DNA from: Alphaproteobacteria bacterium
Lineage (GTDB): Bacteria > Pseudomonadota > Alphaproteobacteria > UBA6615
Reading direction: 5' to 3'
Assembly (NCBI GenBank): GCA_011087645.1
Contig: JAALLF010000006.1
Coordinates: forward strand, 124,001 to 188,000
DNA length: 64,000 nucleotides
The translations under genes and the position numbers were made by a program. Shown piece after piece: positions 25,418-34,131 of this stretch (the first letter of the stretch is position 1; every line of letters begins with the position of its first letter). Below the pieces are notes generated by a model that ran no database searches, was not told where the DNA came from, and worked only from the letters and a program-made list of their open reading frames with translations.

Positions 25418-27029
25418 CCCGCATATCACCGTCACGACGCAGGGCGGCGGCACATTGCGGCTCGCCGCCGCCAACCTGACGGCGCAGGAAGCCGGGCTGT
25501 TCCCCGGCCAAACCCTGGCCGACGCCCGCGCGCTCGAGCCCGGCGTTACCGTCGACGACGCCGACCCGGCAGGTGATTTAGAAACTCTATCCTCGTTCGC
25601 CACCTGGTGCGGCCGCTATACGCCGTGGACCGCGATCGACGGGTTGGAGGACGGCGGCGCCGGTGGTCTGTGGCTCGACATCACCGGCTGCGCGCATCTG
25701 TTCGCCCCCACTAAAAGCAAACCGGATGAGCAAGGAGAAACCGCCCTGCTCGACGATCTGGTGCGCCGGTTTGCCGCCGCCGGCTATAGCGCGCGCGCCG
25801 GACTCGCCGACACGCCGGGCGCCGCCTGGGCCATCGCCCGGTTTTCCTCCGCAGCGGCGACCCGGATACGCAACGCCAACGCCATCGTGCCGCCCGGCAA
25901 ACAGCAGGCGGCGCTGGCCCCGCTGCCCATCACTGCATTGCGCCTGCCGCCAGAGACTATCGATGGGCTCGCCCGGCTGGGATTACGCCATATCGGCGAT
26001 CTGATGGCGTTGCCGCGCGCCGGCCTGGCCCGGCGCTTCGGTGAGACCGTTACCCGGCGCCTCGACCAGGCGCTGGGCCACTTGCCGGAACCTCTTTCGC
26101 CCCAACCGCCGGCGCCATCCTGGCGGGTCTGCGCCAATTTTGCCGAACCGCTTGGCGAACCGGCCTCGGTCACCGCCGTGGTGCGCCGCCTCACCGAGGC
26201 CTTATGCGAGAGGCTGGCGAGCGTCGATCGAGGCGCGCGGCGGCTCGAACTGGCGCTCTACCGGGTGGGTGGTGGCAACGGCGTAAAGACCGGGGGTGTC
26301 GCGGCTAGCGTAATATCCAAAGGCCGGATCGATACCGTTACCGTCGGCACCAGCCGGGCCAGCCGCGACCCCGGCCATCTTCTGCGGCTGATCAACGAGC
26401 AGCTCGACCGGCTGCCGGAGCCGCTGCCCGACAGTTCCGCTGCTGTCGAACAAGCCATCGAATTTCTGACCGTAACCGCCGTCACCACCGCACCCCTCTC
26501 GGCGGCGCAGACCTCTTATATCGGCGGCGGCCAGCAATCGGACGCCATCGGCCTCGAGCAGTTGATCGACCGCCTCGCCGCCCGCTTCGGCGCCGGTAAT
26601 GTGGTGCGCTTCGCGCCGCGCGAAAGCCATCTGCCCGAGCGTGCCCAAACGGTTGTTTCCGCTCTTGGTTCCACAGCCGAACCCTTATCCCAACCCCCAC
26701 CGCCAACCGTGATGTGCCCGCGCCCACCGCGCCTGCTGCCCCACCCGGAACCGGTCACCGCCATCGCCCCGGTGCCCGACGATCCGCCCCTGCAGTTCCG
26801 CTGGCGCCGCCACAGCCATCGCATTGCGCGCGCCGAAGGGCCGGAGCGGCTGGCGCCCGAATGGTGGCATCCCACTCCTCTGGGCCCTTCCTCATTGGGT
26901 AACGACACCCGTGATTACTACCGGGTCGAAGACAGTGACGGCCGCCGTTTCTGGCTCTACCGCGACGGGCTCTACAGCGACGACATAGCCGACCCGCCAC
27001 GCTGGTACCTGCACGGCTTTTTCGGGTGA
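25308..27029 (+). CDS. imuB: ImuB, Y-family polymerase-like mutasome hub
   Basis: This 573-residue protein has the Y-family polymerase frame (SLWLPRLATDRL, LAAANLTAQEAGLFPGQTLADARAL, GLWLDITGCAHLF, then the helix-hairpin-helix LRHIGDLMALPRAGLARRFG), but the catalytic acidic motif of DinB near the N-terminus reads LWLPRL and is absent, as known for ImuB. It serves as a scaffold joining the beta clamp, ImuA and DnaE2. The first ATG is at 25308; a second at 25320 could also be used. Two proline-rich stretches link the domains in the C-terminal third. Confidence 0.92.
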   Translation: MTRSMKRRVVSLWLPRLATDRLCRQRSKPSLSPAPANPHITVTTQGGGTLRLAAANLTAQEAGLFPGQTLADARALEPGVTVDDADPAGDLETLSSFATWCGRYTPWTAIDGLEDGGAGGLWLDITGCAHLFAPTKSKPDEQGETALLDDLVRRFAAAGYSARAGLADTPGAAWAIARFSSAAATRIRNANAIVPPGKQQAALAPLPITALRLPPETIDGLARLGLRHIGDLMALPRAGLARRFGETVTRRLDQALGHLPEPLSPQPPAPSWRVCANFAEPLGEPASVTAVVRRLTEALCERLASVDRGARRLELALYRVGGGNGVKTGGVAASVISKGRIDTVTVGTSRASRDPGHLLRLINEQLDRLPEPLPDSSAAVEQAIEFLTVTAVTTAPLSAAQTSYIGGGQQSDAIGLEQLIDRLAARFGAGNVVRFAPRESHLPERAQTVVSALGSTAEPLSQPPPPTVMCPRPPRLLPHPEPVTAIAPVPDDPPLQFRWRRHSHRIARAEGPERLAPEWWHPTPLGPSSLGNDTRDYYRVEDSDGRRFWLYRDGLYSDDIADPPRWYLHGFFG

Positions 27030-27032
27030 TCC

Positions 27033-30000
27033 ATGGCTAGCCCTCCCCCCGCCTATGTCGAATTACAAGTCACCAGCAATTTCAGCTTTTTGCGCGGGGC
27101 GGCTCACCCCGAGGAACTCGCCGCGCAGGCAGCCACCCTGGGCCATCCGGCAATCGCGATCACCGACCACAACACCCTGGCCGGCGTCGTGCGTGGGCAT
27201 TTGGGGGCGAAGGAAGCCGGCATCCGGGTGATCGTCGGCGCCCGCCTCGACCTCACCGATGGTCCCTCGCTGATTTGCCTGCCGACCGATCGCACCGCCT
27301 ATGGCCGCCTGTCGCAACTACTGACACGGGGCAAGCGGCGCGCCGCGAAGGGCGAGTGCCATCTGACCCGTGCCGATTTGCTGACCGGCGGCATTTTCGC
27401 GCGCGGCGCCGGACAGATATTGCTGGCCCTCCCGCCCGAAGGATTCGGTGACGAATTCGAATCCTTTCTCAAAGAGTTGAGACTTAAACTTAAAGCTGAA
27501 TGCTACCTCGCGGCGGCCCACCGCTATGGTGGCGACGACACCAGCCAGCTGGCCCGCCTGGCCGAACTGGCCGCCACCTGCGGCACGCCGATGGTCGCCA
27601 CCAACGATGTCCATTATCACCTGCCCGAACGCCGCGCGCTGGCCGACGTGGTGACGTGCATCCGCGAGCACTGCACGATCGATAGCGCCGGCCTGCGGCT
27701 CGCCGCCAATGCCGAGCGCCACCTCAAACCAGCCGGCGAAATGGCGCGGCTGTTCCGCGACTATCCCAACGCCGTCGCCCGTACGGCTGAAATCGCCGCG
27801 CGCTGCCGGTTCAGCCTCGACGAGTTGCGCTACGACTATCCGATCGACCCGGTGCCGGGCGGCGACACACCGGACCAGGCTCTGGCGAAACTGGCTTGGG
27901 CCGGCGCCGCCGAGCGCTACCCCGATGGTATCGAAGAGAAGGTGCGCCGCCAGATCGCCCATGAGCTCGCCCTCATCGCCGAGCTGCGCTACGCCCCCTA
28001 CTTTCTCACCGTGCAGGACATTGTCCGTTTCGCCCGCAGCCAAGATATTCTGTGCCAGGGTCGCGGCTCGGCGGCAAACTCGGCGGTCTGCTACTGCCTG
28101 GGCATTACCGCGGTCGATCCGGCGCGCCTCGATCTGTTGTTCGAGCGTTTCGTCTCGGCCGAGCGCGACGAACCGCCCGACATCGACGTCGATTTCGAGC
28201 ATGAACGCCGCGAAGAGGTGATCCAGTACATCTATCAAAAATATGGCCGCGCCCGCGCCAGCCTGGCCGCCACCGTCATCAGCTATCGCGCGCGCAGCGC
28301 CATGCGAGACGTCGGCAAGGCGATGGGCCTATCGGAAGACACGGTGGGCGCGTTGTCGGGTCAGGTCTGGGGTCTATCGGATAAGGGCTTGCCCGAAGAG
28401 GTGGTGCGCGACCTCGGCCTCGATCCCAGCGACGAGCGGTTGGCGCTGGCGCTCAATCTGGCCCACGAGCTGCTTCGCTTTCCCCGCCACCTGTCCCAGC
28501 ATGTCGGCGGCTTCGTGATTACCGCCGGGCGGCTCGACGCCATGGTGCCGATCGAAAACGCGGCGATGGACGAGCGCACCGTCATCGAATGGGACAAGGA
28601 CGACCTCGATGCGCTGGGCATTCTGAAAATTGACGTGCTGGCGCTGGGCATGCTGACCTGCGTGCGCAAGGGCTTCGATTTGCTGCGCCAGCATTATGGC
28701 CGCGACCTCGACCTGGCGACGGTGCCGGCCGAAGAGCCAGGGGTCTACGACATGTTGTGCCGCGCCGACTCCCTCGGCGTATTCCAGGTCGAGAGCCGCG
28801 CTCAAATGGCCTTTCTGCCGCGCATGAAGCCGCGCAACTTCTACGATCTGGTGATCGAGGTGGCGATCGTGCGCCCCGGCCCGATTCAGGGCGACATGGT
28901 CCACCCCTATCTGCGCCGGCGCAACGGCGAGGAACGGGTGGCCTTCCCGTCGCGCGAATTGGAAGAGGTGCTGGGCAAGACCCTGGGGGTGCCGCTGTTC
29001 CAGGAGCAGGCGATGAAGATCGCCATCGTCGCCGCCGGTTTCACGCCGGGCGAGGCCGACGGCCTGCGCCGCGCCATGGCGACCTTCCGCAAGACCGGCA
29101 CCATCCACACCTTTGAGAAAAAGATGATCGACGGCATGGTCGCGCGCGGTTACGACGCCGATTTCGCCGCGCGCTGCTTTCACCAGATCGAGGGCTTCGG
29201 CGATTACGGCTTCCCGGAAAGCCACGCCGCCTCCTTCGCGCTACTGGTCTACGTCTCGGCCTGGCTGAAATGCTATTATCCCGACATCTTCGCCGCCGCC
29301 CTGCTCAACAGCCAGCCGATGGGCTTCTACGCACCGGCGCAGATCGTGCGCGACGCGCGCGATCACGACGTCGAGATACGCGGCCCCGACATCAACCACT
29401 CCCACTGGGACCACACGCTGGAGCCGGTGAATCCCGCGGTGCCACATGCTTCGAGACGGCGCTTTGCGCCTCCTCAGCATGAGGATTTAAAGAAAGTACC
29501 AACCGGTAGACCGCCTCATCCTGAGGAGGGCCAAAGGCCCGTCTCGAAGGATGGCGTCCCCAATAACCCCTACGCCCTGCGCCTCGGCCTGCGCCAGGTG
29601 AAGGGCCTGAAGGAGGAGGCCGGCCAGGCCATCGTGGCGGCACGCGATCAGGGGCGCGATAATCCCTACGCCTCGGTTGGCGAGCTGTGGCGGCGCGCCG
29701 AGGTGACCACGGCGGCGCTGACGGTGCTGGCCGATGGCGATACCTTCGGCTCGTTGGGCCTCGACCGGCGCGAGGCGATGTGGGCGATCCGCGCGCTGGG
29801 CCATAATGGCCGCGAGACCGCCCAGGGGCTACCGCTCTTCGCCACCGCCGATAACCGCCATCCGACACAAGTGGCGGACAACGAACCAGCCGTGACCCTG
29901 CCGGTGGAAAGCGACGGCGAGGCGGTGGCCAACGATTACACCACTTTGCGCCTATCCCTGAAAAACCATCCGCTGGCATTGCTGCGCGGGCTGATGGACG

Positions 30001-30404
30001 GTTTCGGCGTCGCCCGCAACGAAACCCTGGTCGAACGCGCCAACGGGTCGGCGGTCACCGTCGCCGGTTTGGTGCTGGTGCGCCAGCGCCCGGGCAGCGC
30101 CAACGGCGTGATTTTCGTCACCCTGGAAGACGATAGCGGGGTTGCCAATGTTATCGTCTGGCCCGATACGTTCGCGCGCTTTCGTAAGGTGGTGCTGTCA
30201 TCGCGCCTGCTGCGCATCGACGGCACCCTGCAGCGCGAAGGCATCGTCACCCATGTCATCGCCAAGCGCATCATCGATATGTCGACCCATCTCGACGCGC
30301 TAGGCACCGGCGCAATGAAAACGCCGCGCCGCCTGGCGCCGGCCCTCCCGGCGCGCCACCCACGCAACAACCATATCCGCATCGCCTCGCGGGATTTTCA
30401 CTAA
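27033..30404 (+). CDS. dnaE2: Error-prone DNA polymerase III alpha subunit DnaE2
   Basis: This 1123-residue C-family polymerase begins with a PHP domain (YVELQVTSNFSFLRGA, AIAITDHNTLAGVV) and has the catalytic aspartates in PPDIDVDFEHERREEV near residues 383-387 and in LKIDVLALGML. It ends with an OB-fold (VTVAGLVLVRQRPGSANG) and performs translesion synthesis after DNA damage. The start lies three bases after the imuB stop. Residues ~806-839, between HWDHTLEP and YALRLGLRQVKGL, are foreign to the family and come from an inserted palindromic element; the frame is kept, so the protein may still work. Confidence 0.95.
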   Translation: MASPPPAYVELQVTSNFSFLRGAAHPEELAAQAATLGHPAIAITDHNTLAGVVRGHLGAKEAGIRVIVGARLDLTDGPSLICLPTDRTAYGRLSQLLTRGKRRAAKGECHLTRADLLTGGIFARGAGQILLALPPEGFGDEFESFLKELRLKLKAECYLAAAHRYGGDDTSQLARLAELAATCGTPMVATNDVHYHLPERRALADVVTCIREHCTIDSAGLRLAANAERHLKPAGEMARLFRDYPNAVARTAEIAARCRFSLDELRYDYPIDPVPGGDTPDQALAKLAWAGAAERYPDGIEEKVRRQIAHELALIAELRYAPYFLTVQDIVRFARSQDILCQGRGSAANSAVCYCLGITAVDPARLDLLFERFVSAERDEPPDIDVDFEHERREEVIQYIYQKYGRARASLAATVISYRARSAMRDVGKAMGLSEDTVGALSGQVWGLSDKGLPEEVVRDLGLDPSDERLALALNLAHELLRFPRHLSQHVGGFVITAGRLDAMVPIENAAMDERTVIEWDKDDLDALGILKIDVLALGMLTCVRKGFDLLRQHYGRDLDLATVPAEEPGVYDMLCRADSLGVFQVESRAQMAFLPRMKPRNFYDLVIEVAIVRPGPIQGDMVHPYLRRRNGEERVAFPSRELEEVLGKTLGVPLFQEQAMKIAIVAAGFTPGEADGLRRAMATFRKTGTIHTFEKKMIDGMVARGYDADFAARCFHQIEGFGDYGFPESHAASFALLVYVSAWLKCYYPDIFAAALLNSQPMGFYAPAQIVRDARDHDVEIRGPDINHSHWDHTLEPVNPAVPHASRRRFAPPQHEDLKKVPTGRPPHPEEGQRPVSKDGVPNNPYALRLGLRQVKGLKEEAGQAIVAARDQGRDNPYASVGELWRRAEVTTAALTVLADGDTFGSLGLDRREAMWAIRALGHNGRETAQGLPLFATADNRHPTQVADNEPAVTLPVESDGEAVANDYTTLRLSLKNHPLALLRGLMDGFGVARNETLVERANGSAVTVAGLVLVRQRPGSANGVIFVTLEDDSGVANVIVWPDTFARFRKVVLSSRLLRIDGTLQREGIVTHVIAKRIIDMSTHLDALGTGAMKTPRRLAPALPARHPRNNHIRIASRDFH
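29449..29549. repeat. Paired palindromic element inserted in-frame in dnaE2
   Basis: Two 36-bp units in inverted orientation (29449-29484 and 29514-29549) flank a 29-base centre. Both start from the outside with CTTCGAGACGG and end with CCTCCTCAGSATGAGG. Between these, one has CGC-TTT-GCG and the other GCC-TTT-GGC, so the small stem is kept by paired changes. The inner ends also form CCTCA/TGAGG hairpins. Sequences of this kind are, as I recall, dispersed repeats in several alphaproteobacterial genomes. No second copy was noticed in this window. Confidence 0.85.
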
Positions 30405-30467
30405 ACCCGGACTTGCGCATAACCGCGATGGCCGCCATGTATGCTCCTTCCCAACGGAGCTAAACTC

Positions 30468-30928
30468 ATGACCGCCCTTGCCCTCGCTCTGCATATTCTC
30501 GGCGCCGTCGTTTGGGTCGGCGGCATGTCGCGATCTACGTCTGCTTGCGCCCGGCGCTGGCGGTGTTGGAGCAACCGCCGCAGCGCCTGGCACTGATGCG
30601 CGCCACCTTGCAGAAATTCTTCCCCTGGGTGTGGATGGCGATCGTGTTGTTGTTGATCAGCGGTTATTGGCTGCTGTTCACCGTGCAAGGCGGCTTCGCC
30701 TTCGCTGGCCTGCACGTGCACCTCATGCAGGGTCTCGCCTGGGTGATGATTCTGTTATTCGGCTGGATGTATTGGGGCGCCTGGGACGACTTCCGCGAGG
30801 CCGTCGACGGCGCGAACTGGCAACAGGCCGGCGCCGACCTGGCCCGCATCCGCCGAGTCATCGCCATCAATTTGCCACTAGGACTAGCGGTTGTGGTGAT
30901 CGGCGCCAGCGGGCGCTGGTGGGTGTAG
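30468..30928 (+). pseudogene. CopD-family membrane protein gene with frameshift
   Basis: From the ATG at 30468 (GGAG at 30456-30459) the frame gives MTALALALHILGAVVWVGGM, the exact beginning expected for the small CopD-like family. At about 30525-30530 the family sequence jumps to another frame (VAIYVCLRPALAVLEQPPQR) and continues to the stop at 30928, through FFPWVWMAIVLLLISGYW and GLHVHLMQGLAW. One base appears to be missing. Restored, the protein would be about 153 residues with four helices. A sequencing or assembly error is equally possible. The downstream part alone has no good start. Confidence 0.8.
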
Positions 30929-30936
30929 CGCGAGCC

Positions 30937-31989
30937 CTACTGCGCCGCCTGGACTGTATCGTCGTCGTTTGCCTGACGCACCATCGAGCCCATCACATCG
31001 GCGGTGCTCACTCGACCAACAACCTCGCCCGAGCCCCCAACGACGCGGGCCCAGCCGGCGCCTTCTCCGGTCATGATCCGCGCCACATCTTCCAATAGCA
31101 TCTCGCCGTCAACCGTCGGACCCTCGGTATCGTTCGCCGGCGGACGCATGATGGTGGCAACTTTTATAACCTTGCTTCGATTGATGTCCTTGACGAAGTC
31201 GGCCACATAGTCGTCGGCGGGATTGAGCACGATCGACTGGGGGTCGCCCTGTTGCACCATCTCGCCATCACGCAAAATGGCAATTGAATCGCCGATCCTC
31301 AGCGCCTCGTCGAGATCGTGGGTTATGAACACGATGGTTTTTTTCAACTCGGATTGAAGATCGAGCAGCGCGGATTGCATGTCGTAACGGATCAGGGGAT
31401 CGAGCGCCGAGAAGGCTTCATCCATCAATAGAATATCAGCATCAGTCGCCAGAGCGCGACCGATACCGACACGCTGCTGCATGCCGCCCGACAGATGTCC
31501 GGGGTAATGCGCCTCGTAGCCGCCGAGACCGATACGCTCGATCCAGCGGGTGACGCGGGCGTCGACCTCGCCCCTCTCGAGCCCCTGGATGTTGAGGCCA
31601 AAGGCGACATTCTGGGCGACGGTGCGATGGGGCATCAGGGCGAAACGCTGGAAGACCATCGACGCCCGGTGGCGGCGAAAGTCGCGCAATTCGTCTTTCG
31701 ACATTTCGATCACGTCGCGGCCATCGACTTGGACCCGGCCCGCGGTTGGCTCGATCAGGCGATTAATATGGCGGATCAGGGTCGACTTGCCCGAGCCCGA
31801 CAGGCCCATGACCACCTGGATCGACTGGTCGGTCATATCGAGATTAATGTCCTTCAGACCCACCACGTGGTCGTGCGCGTCGAGCATCTCCTGCTTAGAG
31901 ACCCCATCCCGCACCAGCTCGATCGCCGCGCCGGGGTTCGGCCCAAATATTTTATAGAGGCCTTCGATGCGTATCTTTAGATCAGCCAT
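30937..31989 (-). CDS. Choline/glycine betaine ABC transporter, ATP-binding protein
   Basis: The 350-residue ATPase has Walker A GLSGSGKST, the signature LSGGMQQRVGIGRAL, Walker B ILLMDEAFSALD and the switch histidine in ITHDLDEAL, plus the N-terminal extension of the ProV group. A C-terminal regulatory region follows; the end GRVSTADVMGSMVRQ looks like a single CBS-type motif. The ATG at 31989 overlaps the permease stop by eight bases. It powers uptake of quaternary amines with the two upstream gene products. Confidence 0.92.
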   Translation of the reverse strand: MADLKIRIEGLYKIFGPNPGAAIELVRDGVSKQEMLDAHDHVVGLKDINLDMTDQSIQVVMGLSGSGKSTLIRHINRLIEPTAGRVQVDGRDVIEMSKDELRDFRRHRASMVFQRFALMPHRTVAQNVAFGLNIQGLERGEVDARVTRWIERIGLGGYEAHYPGHLSGGMQQRVGIGRALATDADILLMDEAFSALDPLIRYDMQSALLDLQSELKKTIVFITHDLDEALRIGDSIAILRDGEMVQQGDPQSIVLNPADDYVADFVKDINRSKVIKVATIMRPPANDTEGPTVDGEMLLEDVARIMTGEGAGWARVVGGSGEVVGRVSTADVMGSMVRQANDDDTVQAAQ

Positions 31990-32875
31990 GCACCGTTCCG
32001 CCATGGTGCTTTTGCATCCGCTTGCCATAGGCCTGGGACACCCGATCGAAAACGATGGCAAGCGCCACAATGGCCAGCCCGTTGAGCAGACCTTGGGTGA
32101 AATACTGGTTGGTGATCGATTGCAACACCGGCTGGCCGAGACCCTTAACGCCGATCATCGCCGCGATGACGACCATGGCGAGCGCCATCATAATGGTTTG
32201 ATTGACCCCAGCCATAATTGTCGGCATGGCCAGCGGCACTTGCACGCGGACGAGCCGTTGCCACGGACTGGCGCCGAAGGCATCGGCTGCCTCGAGCACT
32301 TCTCGATCGACCAAGCGAATGCCGAGATTTGTCAGCCGGATGACCGGCGGAATAGCATAAATCACAACGGCGATAACGCCCGGCACTTTACCAATACCGA
32401 GCAGCATGACCACGGGGATCAAGTAGACAAAGGCCGGCATGGTCTGCATGACGTCGAGGATCGGCATGACCACCATCTGCACCCGGTTGGAACGGGCCAT
32501 AAGAATGCCGATGGGAACGCCAAGCACGATTGAGACCAAAGTGCACACAGTGATGATCGCCATGGTGCTCATCGTGTCTTTCCACATGCCGAAGAAACCG
32601 ATCAACAGGAAGGCGATGACCACACCGATGATCAGCTTCCATGACCGGGTCAGAGCCCAGACCAGCGCGCACACGCCAATGATGACGACCCACCAGGGAG
32701 CGTTGATTAAAAGCCTCTCGAACCAAACCAGAAAGAACAGCAGAGGGTCGAAAAAAGCCTCGATCTCGGCGCCGAACTCTCGCGAGAAACCGCGATAGGC
32801 CTGGTCGAGACCGCGACGTAGATCGACTAGAGTGGCGCGGTCGAGTTGCGGAAAGTCAGTCAGCCATGAGGGCAT
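31982..32875 (-). CDS. Choline/glycine betaine ABC transporter, permease
   Basis: A 297-residue inner-membrane permease of the ProW type with about six helices. The ATPase-coupling EAA loop reads EAADAFGASPWQRLVRVQVP, and MQTMPAFVYLIPVVMLLGIG is a strongly conserved family segment. An N-terminal soluble stretch precedes the first helix, as in ProW. I chose the ATG at 32875 over an in-frame codon at 32932. A stable hairpin lies upstream, between it and the binding-protein gene. Confidence 0.92.
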   Translation of the reverse strand: MPSWLTDFPQLDRATLVDLRRGLDQAYRGFSREFGAEIEAFFDPLLFFLVWFERLLINAPWWVVIIGVCALVWALTRSWKLIIGVVIAFLLIGFFGMWKDTMSTMAIITVCTLVSIVLGVPIGILMARSNRVQMVVMPILDVMQTMPAFVYLIPVVMLLGIGKVPGVIAVVIYAIPPVIRLTNLGIRLVDREVLEAADAFGASPWQRLVRVQVPLAMPTIMAGVNQTIMMALAMVVIAAMIGVKGLGQPVLQSITNQYFTQGLLNGLAIVALAIVFDRVSQAYGKRMQKHHGGTVHG

Positions 32876-32925
32876 CGGTTGGGATTCCGTTAGTTTACGC
32901 GTGTGTTTGGACCGGAGGCGCGCCA

Positions 32926-32959
32926 AACCCATCCGGCGTGTTAAGACGCCGAATGGGTT
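32926..32959 (-). repeat. Intercistronic stem-loop between binding protein and permease genes
   Basis: AACCCAT-C-CGGCGT pairs with ACGCCG-A-ATGGGTT: 13 base pairs with one C/A mismatch and a six-base loop. No T tract follows on the transcribed strand. Such hairpins commonly protect the 5' mRNA part, so the binding protein is made in excess over the permease. Confidence 0.65.
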
Positions 32960-32982
32960 CAGCCAAGCTCAAATCGGAGCGC

Positions 32983-33999
32983 TTACATATTGGCGATGGA
33001 CGCCCGCACCTTGGCAGCAACCTCGGCAGACACCCATGCCGTCCAAACTTCTTCTTCGGTCTGCAGAAAATGGACCGCCGCAGTTTCACCATCGGCCTGG
33101 TTCTCGTCCATCCACGCCAAGAACTTGTTCATGAAGGCATTGGTGAACGAACGGCTTTGCAGATAGGCGAAGGCTTCAGGCACCCGTTTGGCGAACCCTG
33201 ATGTGACAACCGTCTGGACCGGCGACGGCGGATACATGGTGGCCTTCGGGTTCTCGCATTCCTTCTGCGTAATGCAGTCCTGGAAGTGCTCGAGATCGAC
33301 ACCGGAGCCGAAATCGACCTTGACCATCTCGAACCGGCCGAGTAACGCCGTCGGCGCCCAGTAATAGCCGAACCAAGGCTCCTCACGGTTATAGGCTTTC
33401 TCGATCGCTCCGGCGAGGCCGGCGCCCGAGCCAGGATCGACGATCTGGAACCCGGAGTCCTCTAGCGCCAGCGCATCGAACAGGTGACCGGCGGAAATTT
33501 GGCAATTCCAACCGGCCGGGCAGCCCATGAACGCCGAGCTTTTTGGATCTTCGGGATGTTTGAACATGGCGGCATTCGCCATGACACCCTTGATCGTCGC
33601 CAGCGACGGATCCTTATCGACCAGGTATTTCGGCACCCAGAAGCCTTCCTCACCACCATCGGATAACGACTTGCCGGCGATCAGTAGCCGGCCTTCCTTG
33701 ACCCCGGCATCGAGCGCTTCCTTGAATGAATTGGACCATAATTCGGGGGCGACGTCGGGCTCGCCTTTTTCCATCATCGAGGTTCCCGTCGGCATAGTAT
33801 CGCCGGGGACCACTGAGGCGTCACAGCCGTAGCCATGGTCAAGAATGAACCGGTCGAGCGCCGCCATGAACGTCGCCGAGCTCCAATTCATATCGGCAAT
33901 GGTAACGCTGCCGCAGCCTTGCGCATGAGCTGGCGCGGGCGCGAAACTCAAGCCGATCACCGCAGCGAGCGCGGCAAGCATCGATTTCACATGTATCAC
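32983..33999 (-). CDS. Choline/glycine betaine ABC transporter, substrate-binding protein
   Basis: This 338-residue periplasmic protein of the OpuAC/ProX type has a signal peptide ending in PAPAHAQ. Conserved blocks include VTIADMNWSSATFMAALD, VAPELWSNSFKEALDAG and EEPWFGYYWAPTALLGRF, whose aromatic residues would form the quaternary-amine cage. Three to four cysteine pairs (for example CPAGWNC, CITQKEC) suggest disulfides. I chose the GTG at 33999, preceded by GAGGAAA; the frame to 34059 has no good start. It is the first gene of the ABC operon. Confidence 0.9.
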   Translation of the reverse strand: MIHVKSMLAALAAVIGLSFAPAPAHAQGCGSVTIADMNWSSATFMAALDRFILDHGYGCDASVVPGDTMPTGTSMMEKGEPDVAPELWSNSFKEALDAGVKEGRLLIAGKSLSDGGEEGFWVPKYLVDKDPSLATIKGVMANAAMFKHPEDPKSSAFMGCPAGWNCQISAGHLFDALALEDSGFQIVDPGSGAGLAGAIEKAYNREEPWFGYYWAPTALLGRFEMVKVDFGSGVDLEHFQDCITQKECENPKATMYPPSPVQTVVTSGFAKRVPEAFAYLQSRSFTNAFMNKFLAWMDENQADGETAAVHFLQTEEEVWTAWVSAEVAAKVRASIANM

Positions 34000-34131
34000 G
34001 TTTAGTTTCCTCTTCCTGTCGTCGGCATCATGCTGCCAGAACGGCAGCACATAGGCCAAATCAAGTTATTTTTATTTAATTATTTCAATAGTTTATGGGA
34101 TATCCCCGAACAATGTCAACAGGCCGTAGCG

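Noticed and set aside
29449..29549. CRISPR-like or tRNA-like element in dnaE2
   Set aside because: Only two units in inverted orientation are present, with no spacer series and no tRNA fold; the coding frame continues through it.
30478..31098. 206-codon frame overlapping the CopD-like gene
   Set aside because: It is the third frame of the same DNA, with no family resemblance, and overlaps the end of the ABC ATPase gene; the CopD-like protein is explained by the other two frames.
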